Shown here: positions 40,463 to 49,585 of the stretch, piece after piece
Position numbering within the stretch: position 1 is the first letter of the stretch
Layout: every line of letters begins with the position of its first letter
Assembly (NCBI RefSeq): GCF_016056375.1
Contig: NZ_JAEDAE010000011.1
Coordinates: 1-64,000 of the forward strand
Source: Hymenobacter negativus
GTDB lineage: Bacteria > Bacteroidota > Bacteroidia > Cytophagales > Hymenobacteraceae
Length of the DNA: 64,000 nt
Reading direction: 5' to 3'
Position numbers and translations under genes: made by a program
The notes under the pieces: generated by a model
The model's database searches: none
What the model was told of the DNA's origin: nothing
Seen by the model: the letters and a program-made list of their open reading frames with translations, nothing else

Positions 40463-41257
40463 TCAAAGCTGGGCCTGGATGCTGGCCGTGAGCTGCGCAT
40501 AGAGCGCCTGCCAGGCCGGGTGCGCCGCCAGGGCCGCACTATGGGCGGCCAGCGTGGGTGCATCGCGGCGCACGGCCGGCCCGGTCTGCACCGTAAAAGG
40601 GGGATTATTTAGGGCCTTATCTACCGTTTCGCGCACCAACGGGGCCAGCAGTTCCGGCGGCAGGGCGGCCTCGGCTAGCAAAGCGTCGGCAATGCCCAAC
40701 AGGTGGTTGGTGAAATTGTTGGCAAACACGGCCGCCACGTGCAGCTTGAGCCGCTGGGCCGAATTGAGTTGCAGTACGTGCCGGCTGAGGCTGCCGGCTA
40801 GGGCCAGCAGCACGGTTTCGGCGGCCGGGGTGGCGGCCTCAACGCACAGCGGCACCGTGGCCCAGTCGATGGCGCGGCCCGGGCTGAAGGTTTGGAGCGG
40901 GTAGAGCACGCCGCCGCGCACCGCCGGCAGCGCGGTAAAAACCGACAGCGGCAAAGCCCCGGCCAAATGCGCCACCAGAGCACCCTCGGGCCAACTCACA
41001 CTGGCGAGCAGCGGCTCCACGGCCGCGTCGGGCACGGCCAGGAGGTACACATCGGCGGCGGGAAGGGGAGGGGCCAGGGTGGCTAATGCCGGGGTGACGG
41101 GGAGCGTGGCCGCCAGGGCTGTCGCGGCCGTCGCCGTGCGGCTCCATATAAAGGCCAGTTGGTGGCCGGCAGCCACCAGCGCCGGGGCTAGCTGGCTGGC
41201 CACACGGCCGGTGCCAAACAAGCCAATGCATAGGGAGCGAGGAAATTCATTTGTCAT
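40463..41257 (-). CDS. Rossmann-fold DUF2520 protein (NADP oxidoreductase-like)
   Basis: A 264 aa protein with an N-terminal dinucleotide-binding fold (IGLFGTGRVASQLAPALVAAG, GxGxxA pattern, about 11-31) and a C-terminal DUF2520 helical domain (ANNFTNHLLGIADALLAEAALPPELLAPLVRETVDKALNNPP, about 175-216). The architecture resembles ketopantoate/6-phosphogluconate-type reductases, but the substrate is unknown. Ser/Pro-poor and very Ala/Leu-rich. Upstream of the ferredoxin gene on the same strand, with about 60-70 bases between. Confidence 0.82.
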   Translation of the reverse strand: MTNEFPRSLCIGLFGTGRVASQLAPALVAAGHQLAFIWSRTATAATALAATLPVTPALATLAPPLPAADVYLLAVPDAAVEPLLASVSWPEGALVAHLAGALPLSVFTALPAVRGGVLYPLQTFSPGRAIDWATVPLCVEAATPAAETVLLALAGSLSRHVLQLNSAQRLKLHVAAVFANNFTNHLLGIADALLAEAALPPELLAPLVRETVDKALNNPPFTVQTGPAVRRDAPTLAAHSAALAAHPAWQALYAQLTASIQAQL

Positions 41258-41500
41258 TAATCAGTGATAGAATATAATATTAATAAACAAGATAATTGGC
41301 CGACTATTCTGCTCATAGCAAGCATCAAGTTTGAGCTAGCGGCAAAAAGGACCGGGCTCAATGATTTGTGCCCAAAGTTTAGCAACTTGTAGCCCCAAAG
41401 CTACCGTCCGACCTGTAAGGGTGCTTACACGGCGGTTATTTTGATTCATTTGCTCAGCTTCAAAATCTTCTTTATTCACCCATTTTACTCCCTCTTTTCA

Positions 41501-44500
41501 ATGAATCACCAATACAATCGTCCGGGGACTAATGTGCGCCTTCGGCACATAGCCCTGGCCGCGCTGCTGGCGACGGGCACCGCCGTGGGCGCGCAGGCGC
41601 AAACCACGCTTAATTACCCCGTGGCCAATGCCCAGAACGTAGCCGGTACCTACACCGACCTGGGTACGACGGGTACGGTTATCACGACGAGCAGCACCGA
41701 CGACGCCAACTCGGCCGAGCAGCTCATCGGGTTCAACTTCGCCTACAATGGCGCGACGATGGACCGCTTCATTCTGAACACCAACGGCTTTCTGAAGCTG
41801 GGCTCGGCGGCTGGCATGACGGCCCCCACGGTGGCCCTCTACACGGCCTACGCCGAGTCGAACAACGGAGGCACGTTGCTGGGCACGGCGGCCAGCGACA
41901 TCAACCTAGTGTCGCCCTTCAACTACGACCTGCTGAGCGGCACCAGCACTGCTGAGTACCGCATGGCCACCACCGGCACGGCCGGCAGCCGGGTGTGCAC
42001 CATTCAGTGGAAAAACGTAGCCGACAAAGCGCAGCTTTCGGATGTAGGCGGCACCACCATCGCCAACCAGTACGCCAACATGGCGTTCCAGGTGAAGCTG
42101 TACGAAGCCAACGGCACCATTGAGTTTGTGTACGCGGCCCCAACGGTAGCCGCTGCTGCCAACAACAACTTCAAATATGCCCAGACGGGCCTGAAAGGTG
42201 CCGGCAACGGGGCTACTCAGATTCTGAAGGTTACCAAAGGTTCGGTATCGCCGTGGGGTGATGCGGCCGTGACTTTTGCCAACGGCCCCGTAACAGCCGG
42301 CGCTACCGGCGCATTCAACTTCCGCCAGGCGGTGCCGCCGGACAACGGCCGCACCTACCGCTTTGTGCCCACCGTGCCCAACGACGCCGGCGTTTCGCAG
42401 CTCTACACCATCAACCAGCTGGCGGTGCCCGGTGCTGCTCCGCACGCGGTGAAAGCACTGGTTACCAATAACGGCACCAATGCCCTGTCTAACGTAGCGG
42501 TGACTCTGAACGTGACGGGTGCCAACACCTTCACCAACACGCAGACCATTGCCTCGCTGGCTGTGGGAGCTAGCGCCACGGTAACGTTTGCCGCCTACAC
42601 GCCCGCCAACCAGGGCACCAACACCGTCACGGTTTCGCTGCCGAACGACGATAACAACCTTAACAACTCCAAGGCCGAAACCCAGGTGGTGAACACCACT
42701 ACTTTCTCCTATGTCTCGCCGGGCGTAGGGGCCAGCAGCGCCGTAGGCTTCGGCTCGGGCACTGAACTGGGCTTCGGGGCCAAGTATTCGCTGAGCACGG
42801 CTCGTTCGATAACGGCGGTGCGGGCATTTGTATACGATGCGGCGGCCATTCCGCCGACCCAAAAGACGACGGTGGGCGAAACCCTCTACGGCATCGTGCT
42901 CGACGCGACGGGTGCTGTGCTGGGCCGCTCGGCCAATTTCGTGGTGACGGCTGCTGACATCAATGCCATGCACACCTTCACCCTGACCGCGCCGGTGACG
43001 GTGCCGGCCGGTGACTTTATCGTGGGCATGGTGCAGGTATCGCCGGCCAGCAACGGCGCGGCCTCGTTCTTCCCGATGGGCGTCCAGAGCGAGTCGCCGA
43101 CCCGTCCGGGTACGTTCTACCGCTTCTCGCCCGCTGGTGGCACTCCCACGGATGCGGCTGGTGGCACCAGCCGCTACTTGGTAGAAGCCGTAACGGCTGC
43201 TCCGGCCAACAACGATGTGGCCGTGAACGAGATTCAGGGCTACGGCTCGGTGGCCGTGCCCGCTGGCAACCCCTTCAGCCTGCGCGCCGTGGTGCGCAAC
43301 GCCGGGGCTGCTGCCATCACTACCCCCACTGTAGTTACGCTGAACATCACGGGTGCCAATACCCTGACCCTGACCCAGACCGTGACTTCGCTGACCGTGG
43401 GCGCAACCAACGTTGTGACCTTCGCCAACATCACCCTGCCCAACGCCGGTGCCAATACCGTGACCGTGACCGTGCCCAACGACGACGTGAACGGCAACAA
43501 CACGGTGACCCAATCCATGACGACCAGCCCCACGCGCTACTCGTTTATCACTCCCGGGGCCACGCAGGCTGGCGCCATTGGTTTCGTGCCCAACGCGGCA
43601 GCCCGTACGCTGGCCTTCTGCGGTAAGTTCACGACCAGCGTGACGCGCGACGTGACGGCTGTTCGGGCCGTGATTGGTAATGATGCCACCCTCGTTAGCA
43701 CTCCTACCACCGTGTACGGCGTGGTGCTGAACGCAACGACCGGAGCCGTAATCGCTCGCTCGGCCGATTACCTGGTGACCACTGCTGACCTTGGCCAGCT
43801 GCATACCTTCAGCCTGACGGGCAACGTGCCCGCCGGTGATTTCCTCGTGGGTCTGGCTCAGGTAATGCCCGCCAACGGCACCCAGGTAAGCCCCATGGGC
43901 TACGAAGCGGAAACCCCTGCCCGCACGGCTACCTTCTTCTCGGTAAACCTCACTCCCACCGTGACTTCTACGCCGACCGATGTTGCCTCTAACAACATCC
44001 GCTTCATGCTGGAGGCCGAAACCGCTGCTCCTAACACCTGCCCCACGCCTACGGGCCTGGCCATCACGGGCAGCACGGCTACGTCGGCCTCGTTCTCGTT
44101 CACGGCTGCGGCCGGTGCTACGGGCTACCAGATTATCTACGGCCCCCAGGGCTTCACCCCCGGCGGTACGGGCAGCGTTACTTCGCCTTCCTTCACCGGC
44201 ACCACTTACACGCTGTCTGGCCTGTCGGCTAGCACGACCTACGACTTCTACATCCAGACCATTTGCAGCACTACCTCGCAAAGCGGCCTGGGTGGTCCGG
44301 TACGCGTGACTACGGCTTGCACGCCGCCCACAATTGCCGCTTTCCCCTACACCCAGAACTTCGACGTAGTAGCCGCCAACCAGGCGCTGCCCTGCGGCAT
44401 CACCGTGACCGATGTGAACAACGACGGCTTCACCTGGCGTGCCACCGGCACGGTAGTCGACCCCGCCACCACCAACGTGGCCCGCTCGGCTCCCAACGCC

Positions 44501-45151
44501 ATGGTGTACTCCTACAATAACCAGGGCCCGACCCCCACGATTGCTGCCAACGACTGGTTCTTCACCCCGGCTCTGACCCTGACCACCACGCAGCGCTACC
44601 GCGTTTCGTTCTACTACCGCGTGGCCACGGGTGGCTACACCGAAGGCCTCGAAGTGAAGTACGGCGCTGCCGCTACTCCCGCCGGCCAGACCAACCTGCT
44701 CTACACCAACACTGCCCTGACCAGCGCTTCGTACCTGCTGGCCAATAACGCCACCACTCCGGCCGTGCTCGACCTCGTGCCCGCCACGGCTGGCAACTAC
44801 TACGTGGGCTTCCACGCCATCAGCCAGGCCAACCAAGGCTTCCTGGCTGTGGATGACCTCAGCATCACTGCCGGTCCGCTGGCTACCTCGGAGGCCTTGA
44901 AACGCGCTGTGAGCGTGTTCCCGAACCCCTCCAATACCGGCGTGTTCAACCTGGAAATCCATGGTGCCAATGCCAAGCAGGCCATGGCCGTGGAAGTAAC
45001 CAACATGCTCGGCCAGCGCGTGTACACGGGCTCGGCTAAGGACAACTTCAGCAACAGCGTGAACCTGTCCTCGCTCGCCTCGGGCATCTACTCCATCAAA
45101 GTGCGCAACGGCGAGGAGTACACCCAGCAGCAGATTTCGATTGTGAAGTAA
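41501..45151 (+). CDS. Large secreted T9SS cargo protein with internal repeats
   Basis: A 1216 aa surface or secreted protein, signal peptide ending near GAQAQ (residue 34). It contains two tandem units of about 245 residues (about 290-560 and 565-850), each a CARDB-like beta domain (VTLNVTGANTFTNTQTIASL / VTLNITGANTLTLTQTVTSL ending VPNDD.N.NN) followed by a beta domain with the motif VPAGDF.VG..QV. Next come a fibronectin III-like domain (about 858-940), a MAM/jelly-roll-like domain (FPYTQNFDVV ... FLAVDDLSI, about 948-1125) and a type A sorting domain (VFPNPSNTGVFNLEIHG to IYSIKVRNGEEYTQQQISIVK). Thr, Asn and Ala rich. The function of the passenger is unknown. The ATG at 41501 gives a better signal peptide than 41441. 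Confidence 0.85.
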   Translation: MNHQYNRPGTNVRLRHIALAALLATGTAVGAQAQTTLNYPVANAQNVAGTYTDLGTTGTVITTSSTDDANSAEQLIGFNFAYNGATMDRFILNTNGFLKLGSAAGMTAPTVALYTAYAESNNGGTLLGTAASDINLVSPFNYDLLSGTSTAEYRMATTGTAGSRVCTIQWKNVADKAQLSDVGGTTIANQYANMAFQVKLYEANGTIEFVYAAPTVAAAANNNFKYAQTGLKGAGNGATQILKVTKGSVSPWGDAAVTFANGPVTAGATGAFNFRQAVPPDNGRTYRFVPTVPNDAGVSQLYTINQLAVPGAAPHAVKALVTNNGTNALSNVAVTLNVTGANTFTNTQTIASLAVGASATVTFAAYTPANQGTNTVTVSLPNDDNNLNNSKAETQVVNTTTFSYVSPGVGASSAVGFGSGTELGFGAKYSLSTARSITAVRAFVYDAAAIPPTQKTTVGETLYGIVLDATGAVLGRSANFVVTAADINAMHTFTLTAPVTVPAGDFIVGMVQVSPASNGAASFFPMGVQSESPTRPGTFYRFSPAGGTPTDAAGGTSRYLVEAVTAAPANNDVAVNEIQGYGSVAVPAGNPFSLRAVVRNAGAAAITTPTVVTLNITGANTLTLTQTVTSLTVGATNVVTFANITLPNAGANTVTVTVPNDDVNGNNTVTQSMTTSPTRYSFITPGATQAGAIGFVPNAAARTLAFCGKFTTSVTRDVTAVRAVIGNDATLVSTPTTVYGVVLNATTGAVIARSADYLVTTADLGQLHTFSLTGNVPAGDFLVGLAQVMPANGTQVSPMGYEAETPARTATFFSVNLTPTVTSTPTDVASNNIRFMLEAETAAPNTCPTPTGLAITGSTATSASFSFTAAAGATGYQIIYGPQGFTPGGTGSVTSPSFTGTTYTLSGLSASTTYDFYIQTICSTTSQSGLGGPVRVTTACTPPTIAAFPYTQNFDVVAANQALPCGITVTDVNNDGFTWRATGTVVDPATTNVARSAPNAMVYSYNNQGPTPTIAANDWFFTPALTLTTTQRYRVSFYYRVATGGYTEGLEVKYGAAATPAGQTNLLYTNTALTSASYLLANNATTPAVLDLVPATAGNYYVGFHAISQANQGFLAVDDLSITAGPLATSEALKRAVSVFPNPSNTGVFNLEIHGANAKQAMAVEVTNMLGQRVYTGSAKDNFSNSVNLSSLASGIYSIKVRNGEEYTQQQISIVK

Positions 45152-45176
45152 GCTTTGGCTGTACTGCGCTTCGGCA

Positions 45177-45206
45177 AAAGGGCCGCCCATTGGGCGGCCC
45201 TTTTTT
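45177..45206 (+). terminator. Terminator of the T9SS cargo gene
   Basis: AAGGGCCGCCCA and TGGGCGGCCCTT form a perfect 12-base stem (45178-45201) followed by a T run. Confidence 0.88.
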
Positions 45207-45361
45207 GTGTTTGCGGCGGCCGTTCATCGGTCGGTATGTACGACCTACTGATGCCCTCATAATGGTTGACAGTTTGCATTGCGCTTATTCTGTATTAGCA
45301 CGGGGCCAGGGTTCTGGACTAATCGATGCGCGGTAACGAATAGCGCCCCCACAAGCCATAA

Positions 45362-45396
45362 AAAAAGGCCGCCCTGGTTACCAGAACGGCCTTTTC
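45362..45396 (-). terminator. Terminator of ccmF
   Basis: AAAAGGCCG...CCTGGT pairs with ACCAG..CGGCCTTTT across a 2-base loop, with small bulges. On the minus strand a long T run follows, 19 bases after the ccmF stop. Confidence 0.78.
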
Positions 45397-45414
45397 AATA
45401 ATTTGGTAGTCCAC

Positions 45415-48015
45415 TTAGCCCACTGGCTGGGGCCGTATCACCCGCCCACTGGGTTCGGCTGGGGCCTCGGCCGAGGTATCGGCCGGCACGCCCTTGCTAC
45501 CGCGCTGCCGCACACTCAGGCCGAAGCCGAGGGCCATGAGCAGCGTGCCGCTCCAGAGCAGGTTGATGAATGGTTTTTCCATGGCTTTCAGGATGACATA
45601 GTCCTTTTGCGTGGTGCTCACGCCAAAGGTGAACTTGCCTTTGGCCGGGTCCACCGAGTTGAAGGTGATGCGCACGCCGAGGTCTTCGGCCTCGTCGGGC
45701 AGACTGCCCACCATGCGGTTGCGCACCACAAACACGGGGTGCACGTGGTACTGGCGTTTTTCGCCGTACACAATCATGTCGGCCTGCAAGGCGAGGTCGC
45801 CCTTTTGCAGGTTGAGGCCGGCCGTTTCGTGCGCTGCCTCCACCGCCCGGAATACGGCGAAGTAGTCGTTGAGAAAAATGGTGTCGCCCACGCTCAGCAC
45901 CGACATTTTGGGCTCGCTCCAGGGCTTCTCCTTGCGTGGGTCCAGCACCGAACTGATGTGCGTGTAGATGTCGTGCCCCCAGAACTTTTTGATGGCCGGC
46001 GAGGCCAGCAGCCCCCCCATTTCCTCGTTTACCTGCGCCCGAGGGTAGAGCGTGAATTGCTCGCCCGATTTCTGGTCCTTGTAATTGATGCGGTAATAAG
46101 TGTTTTCGGGCAGGATGTTCACCGTGTCGCCGGTCTTGTAGTAAACCTTGCCATCCACGGTAATCGGGGCGCGGGCCAGCGCCTTGTAGTCGTCGTCGGT
46201 GCGGTACAGGAACTGCTTGTCCACGTAGCCCGGCACGCCCGGTACCTCAAAGTACTGGCCCGTGTAGGTGAGCTGGTAGCCGTGCATGGGCGCGGTTTCG
46301 TTGCGCCACAGTAGCACGTTGTCGCGGTTCAAATCCTCGGTGAACTCCCGCGAATACAGTAGGCCCGACACGTTGCGCGAAATAATATTGGAATAGCCCG
46401 CCGAGGCCAGAATCCCCAGCAGCATCAAGGCAATGCCCAAGTGGGCCACCGCCCCGCCCGAGAGCCGCACCCCGCGCCGCAGCAGCGTGAAAATGGTGCC
46501 GAAATTGGCCAGTACCCCAAACAGCCCCGCCAGCGTGAGCACTACATAGGCCGGCGAAATCGAGAGGCCATTATACCGCACCAGCAGCACCACCAGCGCC
46601 GTGCCCAGCAGCGCCAGCAGCGTGGGCGCGGTGAGCGAGTTGACGAGCGTTTCCTTGGTATTGCGCTGCCACCACATAATCTGGGCTACGCCCGAGAGTA
46701 GGGCCACCCCCACGCCCATCCACAGTTGCAGCTTGGAGTAGTGGGCAATCTGGTCGGCCGGCAGCGCCACGTTGGTTTTGATGCCAATCAGCCCCATAAA
46801 GGAATTATATACCGGAATGCTGGTCGTGAACAGCACCTGAAACGCGCCGAGGCATAGCACTGTCGCGCCCACAAACACCCACAGTTCGGGGTTATAAGCC
46901 GTCAGCTCTTTCTGCGAAATCGGAATCTCTTTCCAGCGCCAAACCAGCAGCGCCACTGCCAGCACCGTGAAGGCCGCCAGATAAATAAACAACTGTCCGC
47001 TCAGCCCCAAATCCGTAAACGAGTGCACTGAGGCATTGCCCAGCACCCCGCTCCGCGTCAGGAACGTGGCGTACAAAATCAGCACGAACGTGGCCACCAC
47101 CAGCGCAAACGCGGTGCGCAGGCCGGTGCGGCGCTTCTGCCACAGCACCAGGCCGTGCAGCGAGGCCACCAGCACCAGCCACGGAATGTACACGGCGTTT
47201 TCCACCGGGTCCCAGTTCCAGTAGCCACCAAAGTTCAGCGTTTCGTAGGCCCAGTAGGCGCCCATTACCACGCCCACACCCAGCACCCCGCCGCCGATGA
47301 GCGTCCAGGGCAGAGCCGGTTTCACCCAGGCCGTGAGTTCTTTTTTCCAGAGCGCGGCAATGGCGAAGGCGAAGGGCACCAGGGTGAGCGCAAAGCCCAG
47401 AAACAGTGTGGGCGGGTGAATCACCATCCAGTAGTTCTGCAGCAGGGCGTTGAGGCCGGTACCGTCTTTGGGCACGAAGTTGGGGTTCATCTTCCACACC
47501 GGCAGGTCCGTCAGGAACTCGCGCAGCAGGATGAACGGAGAGGAGCCCAGCCGCACGCCGCCCAGCACCACGCCCAGAATCATGCTCACCAAAAACAGCT
47601 GCACGCCGCTGAACACGGCCATCACGGGCGCTTCCCACTTGCGGTTAAACTTCATGATGCAGAAGCCCAGCACCACCTGCCAGAAAATCCAGAGCAGGAA
47701 CGAGCCCTCCTGGCCTTCCCAGAAACAGGAAATCATGTACTGCACCGGCAGATGGTTAGAGCTGTGGCTCCAGGCGTAATAATACTCGTAGCGGTGCGCA
47801 TGAATGATGTTGAACAAACACACCACCACCGACACAATAGCCGCCCCGTGTACGAAAAATGCGCCGCGTCCCAGCCGCAGCCAGCTGGCATCTTCCTGGC
47901 CCAGCGCCCGGCCCCGCGAGGCCTGGAAATAGCTATACGCCGCTACCAACGCCGCCGCAAAGGCCACGATAACGCTGAGGTGGCCGATTTGTCCTATTAA
48001 TAAGTTCATAAGCAA
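45415..48015 (-). CDS. ccmF: Cytochrome c maturation protein CcmF (haem lyase component)
   Basis: Membrane haem lyase subunit of System I. The 866 aa protein has about fifteen membrane segments, the tryptophan-rich WWD-like motif GGYWNWDPVENAVYIPWL (about 262-279), conserved His residues in HSSNHLPVQYMISCFWEGQEGS (about 84) and MVIHPPTLFLGFA (about 190), and a large C-terminal periplasmic domain (about 555-810). It is longer than proteobacterial CcmF (about 650) and may combine functions otherwise in CcmH. It is separated from ccmE by a terminator, so it may have its own promoter. Confidence 0.9.
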   Translation of the reverse strand: MLMNLLIGQIGHLSVIVAFAAALVAAYSYFQASRGRALGQEDASWLRLGRGAFFVHGAAIVSVVVCLFNIIHAHRYEYYYAWSHSSNHLPVQYMISCFWEGQEGSFLLWIFWQVVLGFCIMKFNRKWEAPVMAVFSGVQLFLVSMILGVVLGGVRLGSSPFILLREFLTDLPVWKMNPNFVPKDGTGLNALLQNYWMVIHPPTLFLGFALTLVPFAFAIAALWKKELTAWVKPALPWTLIGGGVLGVGVVMGAYWAYETLNFGGYWNWDPVENAVYIPWLVLVASLHGLVLWQKRRTGLRTAFALVVATFVLILYATFLTRSGVLGNASVHSFTDLGLSGQLFIYLAAFTVLAVALLVWRWKEIPISQKELTAYNPELWVFVGATVLCLGAFQVLFTTSIPVYNSFMGLIGIKTNVALPADQIAHYSKLQLWMGVGVALLSGVAQIMWWQRNTKETLVNSLTAPTLLALLGTALVVLLVRYNGLSISPAYVVLTLAGLFGVLANFGTIFTLLRRGVRLSGGAVAHLGIALMLLGILASAGYSNIISRNVSGLLYSREFTEDLNRDNVLLWRNETAPMHGYQLTYTGQYFEVPGVPGYVDKQFLYRTDDDYKALARAPITVDGKVYYKTGDTVNILPENTYYRINYKDQKSGEQFTLYPRAQVNEEMGGLLASPAIKKFWGHDIYTHISSVLDPRKEKPWSEPKMSVLSVGDTIFLNDYFAVFRAVEAAHETAGLNLQKGDLALQADMIVYGEKRQYHVHPVFVVRNRMVGSLPDEAEDLGVRITFNSVDPAKGKFTFGVSTTQKDYVILKAMEKPFINLLWSGTLLMALGFGLSVRQRGSKGVPADTSAEAPAEPSGRVIRPQPVG

Positions 48016-48125
48016 AGAATATCGGGCAAATTTACGGCCGCGCCGCCGGAGCCGGGAGTTTCACTAACAAGTGGTCGAGGAAAAAGTCGCCATTTCAGTC
48101 TTTTGAGATGGCTGGAGCAATGAAA

Positions 48126-48175
48126 AAACCAGGCGGTGGCAGCAACGAAAATCCGTTGCCGCCACCGCCTGGTTT
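48126..48175 (-). terminator. Terminator between ccmE and ccmF
   Basis: Arms 48126-48147 and 48154-48175 (core CCAGGCGGTGGCAGCAACG) pair over 22 bases with one mismatch; on the minus strand the T run follows directly. It would end the ccmBCDE transcript before ccmF. Confidence 0.82.
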
Positions 48176-48196
48176 GGGGTCAGACGCTGCCAATAC

Positions 48197-48625
48197 TTAG
48201 TTGACCGAAGCCGTCGCGCCCTTCAAATCCTTCTTCACGTACTTGCTGGGGCACTTCAGCAGAATGTTATCGGCCATGAACACGTCGCCCTTCATACAGC
48301 CGGTAATAACGACTTGCTCGGAAGCATCGAAATCCTGGGGCTTGGGGTTGTTGTACACCACGCGCTGGGCCAGGTGGGTGGTGTCTACCAGCGTGAAAGC
48401 GAAATAGTTGGGGTCCGTCATGGGGTCGTATTCCAGGCCCAGCGGGCGCTTTTGCGCATCGCGCGGCAGCTTGCCTACCACGTGCACTTTGGTGGTGTTG
48501 CCCTCGGCGGCGCGGGCGCGGGCCTCGCCGAAGCCTACGTAAACGCTGGCATCGGCGGTGGTGCTGAGGATGATGGCAGCGGCCACCGCAATGATGGCCA
48601 GAACGAAGAGGTGCGACTTTTTCAT
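48197..48625 (-). CDS. ccmE: Cytochrome c maturation protein CcmE, Cys-type haem chaperone
   Basis: Periplasmic membrane-anchored haem carrier of System I. The 142 aa protein from MKKSHLFVLAIIAVAAAIILST has one membrane anchor and the OB-fold domain (VHVVGKLPRD ... VVITGCMKGDVFMADNILLKCPSKY). The haem-binding motif is CPSKY (CxxxY, about 124-128), not the HxxxY of E. coli CcmE; such Cys-type CcmE are known from archaea and some bacteria. The Met 16 codons upstream (48673) gives no better start. Confidence 0.9.
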   Translation of the reverse strand: MKKSHLFVLAIIAVAAAIILSTTADASVYVGFGEARARAAEGNTTKVHVVGKLPRDAQKRPLGLEYDPMTDPNYFAFTLVDTTHLAQRVVYNNPKPQDFDASEQVVITGCMKGDVFMADNILLKCPSKYVKKDLKGATASVN

Positions 48626-48682
48626 AAGGACATAGCTAACAGCAGTAACAACGTTCGGGTGCCGCAGGGGCACGGTTTCGGG

Positions 48683-48928
48683 CTACTTTATTTCTTTCTC
48701 CAACTTGCTCACCTTGCGGTCAAGCGAGATGAGGTAAAACAGCAGGCCGGCCACGATGATGACCACGGCCGCCACCACCACGTAGATTTTGCCGTTGGCC
48801 CGCAGCGCGTCGGCCATTTCGGGAGCCTCGGCGCCGGGGGCCTGGGCTAGGGCCGTGGTAGCGGTGAACAACAGGAGTTGCAGCAGGCCGAATGCGCCGA
48901 ACAGGCGGGCCAGAAGGTTATTTTTCAT
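48683..48928 (-). CDS. ccmD: CcmD-like small membrane protein
   Basis: An 81 aa protein with a hydrophobic N-terminal stretch (LFGAFGLLQLLLFTATTALA, signal-like), a second membrane segment (IYVVVAAVVIIVAGLLFYLISL, about 48-69) and a charged coil (DRKVSKLEKEIK). Position between ccmC and ccmE and the YLISLDRKVSKLE tail fit the small CcmD family that helps release haem-loaded CcmE. It overlaps the ccmC stop by 11 bases. Confidence 0.8.
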   Translation of the reverse strand: MKNNLLARLFGAFGLLQLLLFTATTALAQAPGAEAPEMADALRANGKIYVVVAAVVIIVAGLLFYLISLDRKVSKLEKEIK

Positions 48929-49583
48929 CGATTTTCAATTGCAAAAAGGCCAGCCGGCTGCTCACCTGAGTCATCCAGAAAGCAAAGAGAATCCAGCCGA
49001 TAACGGCCGGGTAAAACACCATCCGCATGGTGCTGTCGAGGTCGTATTTGTTGAAGCCGGGGTTGCCGGTCTGGCCCGGGTGTAGCGAGTTGCCGGCCAG
49101 GCGCGGCAGGATAAACAACAGCGGAATGGCCGCCGCAAACGCAAAAATGTTGTAGATGGCCGACACGCGGGCGCGCTGCTGCTCGTCGCGGAACGAGCCG
49201 CGCAGCACTAGGTAAGCCCCGTAGATGAGCATGGCCACGGCGGCGGCGTTCAGGCGCGGGTCGGGCGTCCACCACGCGCCCCAGGTGTACTTGGCCCACA
49301 GGCTGCCCGTGGCTAAGCCCAATACGCCCAGCACAATTCCGCTCTTAGCGGCCTCGTGGCTGAGGATATCGAGCCGGGCTGAGGGATTGCGCAGGTACTG
49401 CATCGAGCGGAACACCGACGTGCCCAGAATCACCATCATGGCAAACCACATGGGCACGTGGAAGTATAGGTTGCGAATGCTCTCATTCACGATGGCCAGC
49501 CGGGGCACGGGCAGCAAAAAGCCCGCCGCTGCCGAATACAGCAGGAACACCACGGTCAACACTTTCCACCAGGTCCATTTCAT
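48918..49583 (-). CDS. ccmC: Haem exporter protein CcmC (CcsA family)
   Basis: Delivers haem to CcmE. The 221 aa protein from MKWTWWKVLTVVFLLYS has six membrane segments, the WWD motif WGAWWTPDPRLNAA (about 122-135) and two conserved His in LYFHVPMWFAMM and ILSHEAAKSG. The frame to 50207 overlaps ccmB in another phase and was rejected. Start is 2 bases after the ccmB stop, so co-translation is likely. Confidence 0.93.
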   Translation of the reverse strand: MKWTWWKVLTVVFLLYSAAAGFLLPVPRLAIVNESIRNLYFHVPMWFAMMVILGTSVFRSMQYLRNPSARLDILSHEAAKSGIVLGVLGLATGSLWAKYTWGAWWTPDPRLNAAAVAMLIYGAYLVLRGSFRDEQQRARVSAIYNIFAFAAAIPLLFILPRLAGNSLHPGQTGNPGFNKYDLDSTMRMVFYPAVIGWILFAFWMTQVSSRLAFLQLKIDEK

Positions 49584-49585
49584 AC

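Noticed and set aside
40393..40563. N-terminal 57-residue extension of the ferredoxin
   Set aside because: It overlaps the DUF2520 gene end, is Arg/Ser/Pro-rich and has no counterpart in ferredoxins; a TTG start was preferred.
41906..45190. A 1094-codon open frame on the minus strand opposite the T9SS cargo gene
   Set aside because: It is rich in Gly, Arg, His and Val without any hydrophobic core or motif, and the plus-strand frame has a signal peptide, repeats and a sorting domain. Long antisense frames are common opposite GC-rich, Thr/Ala/Asn-rich genes.
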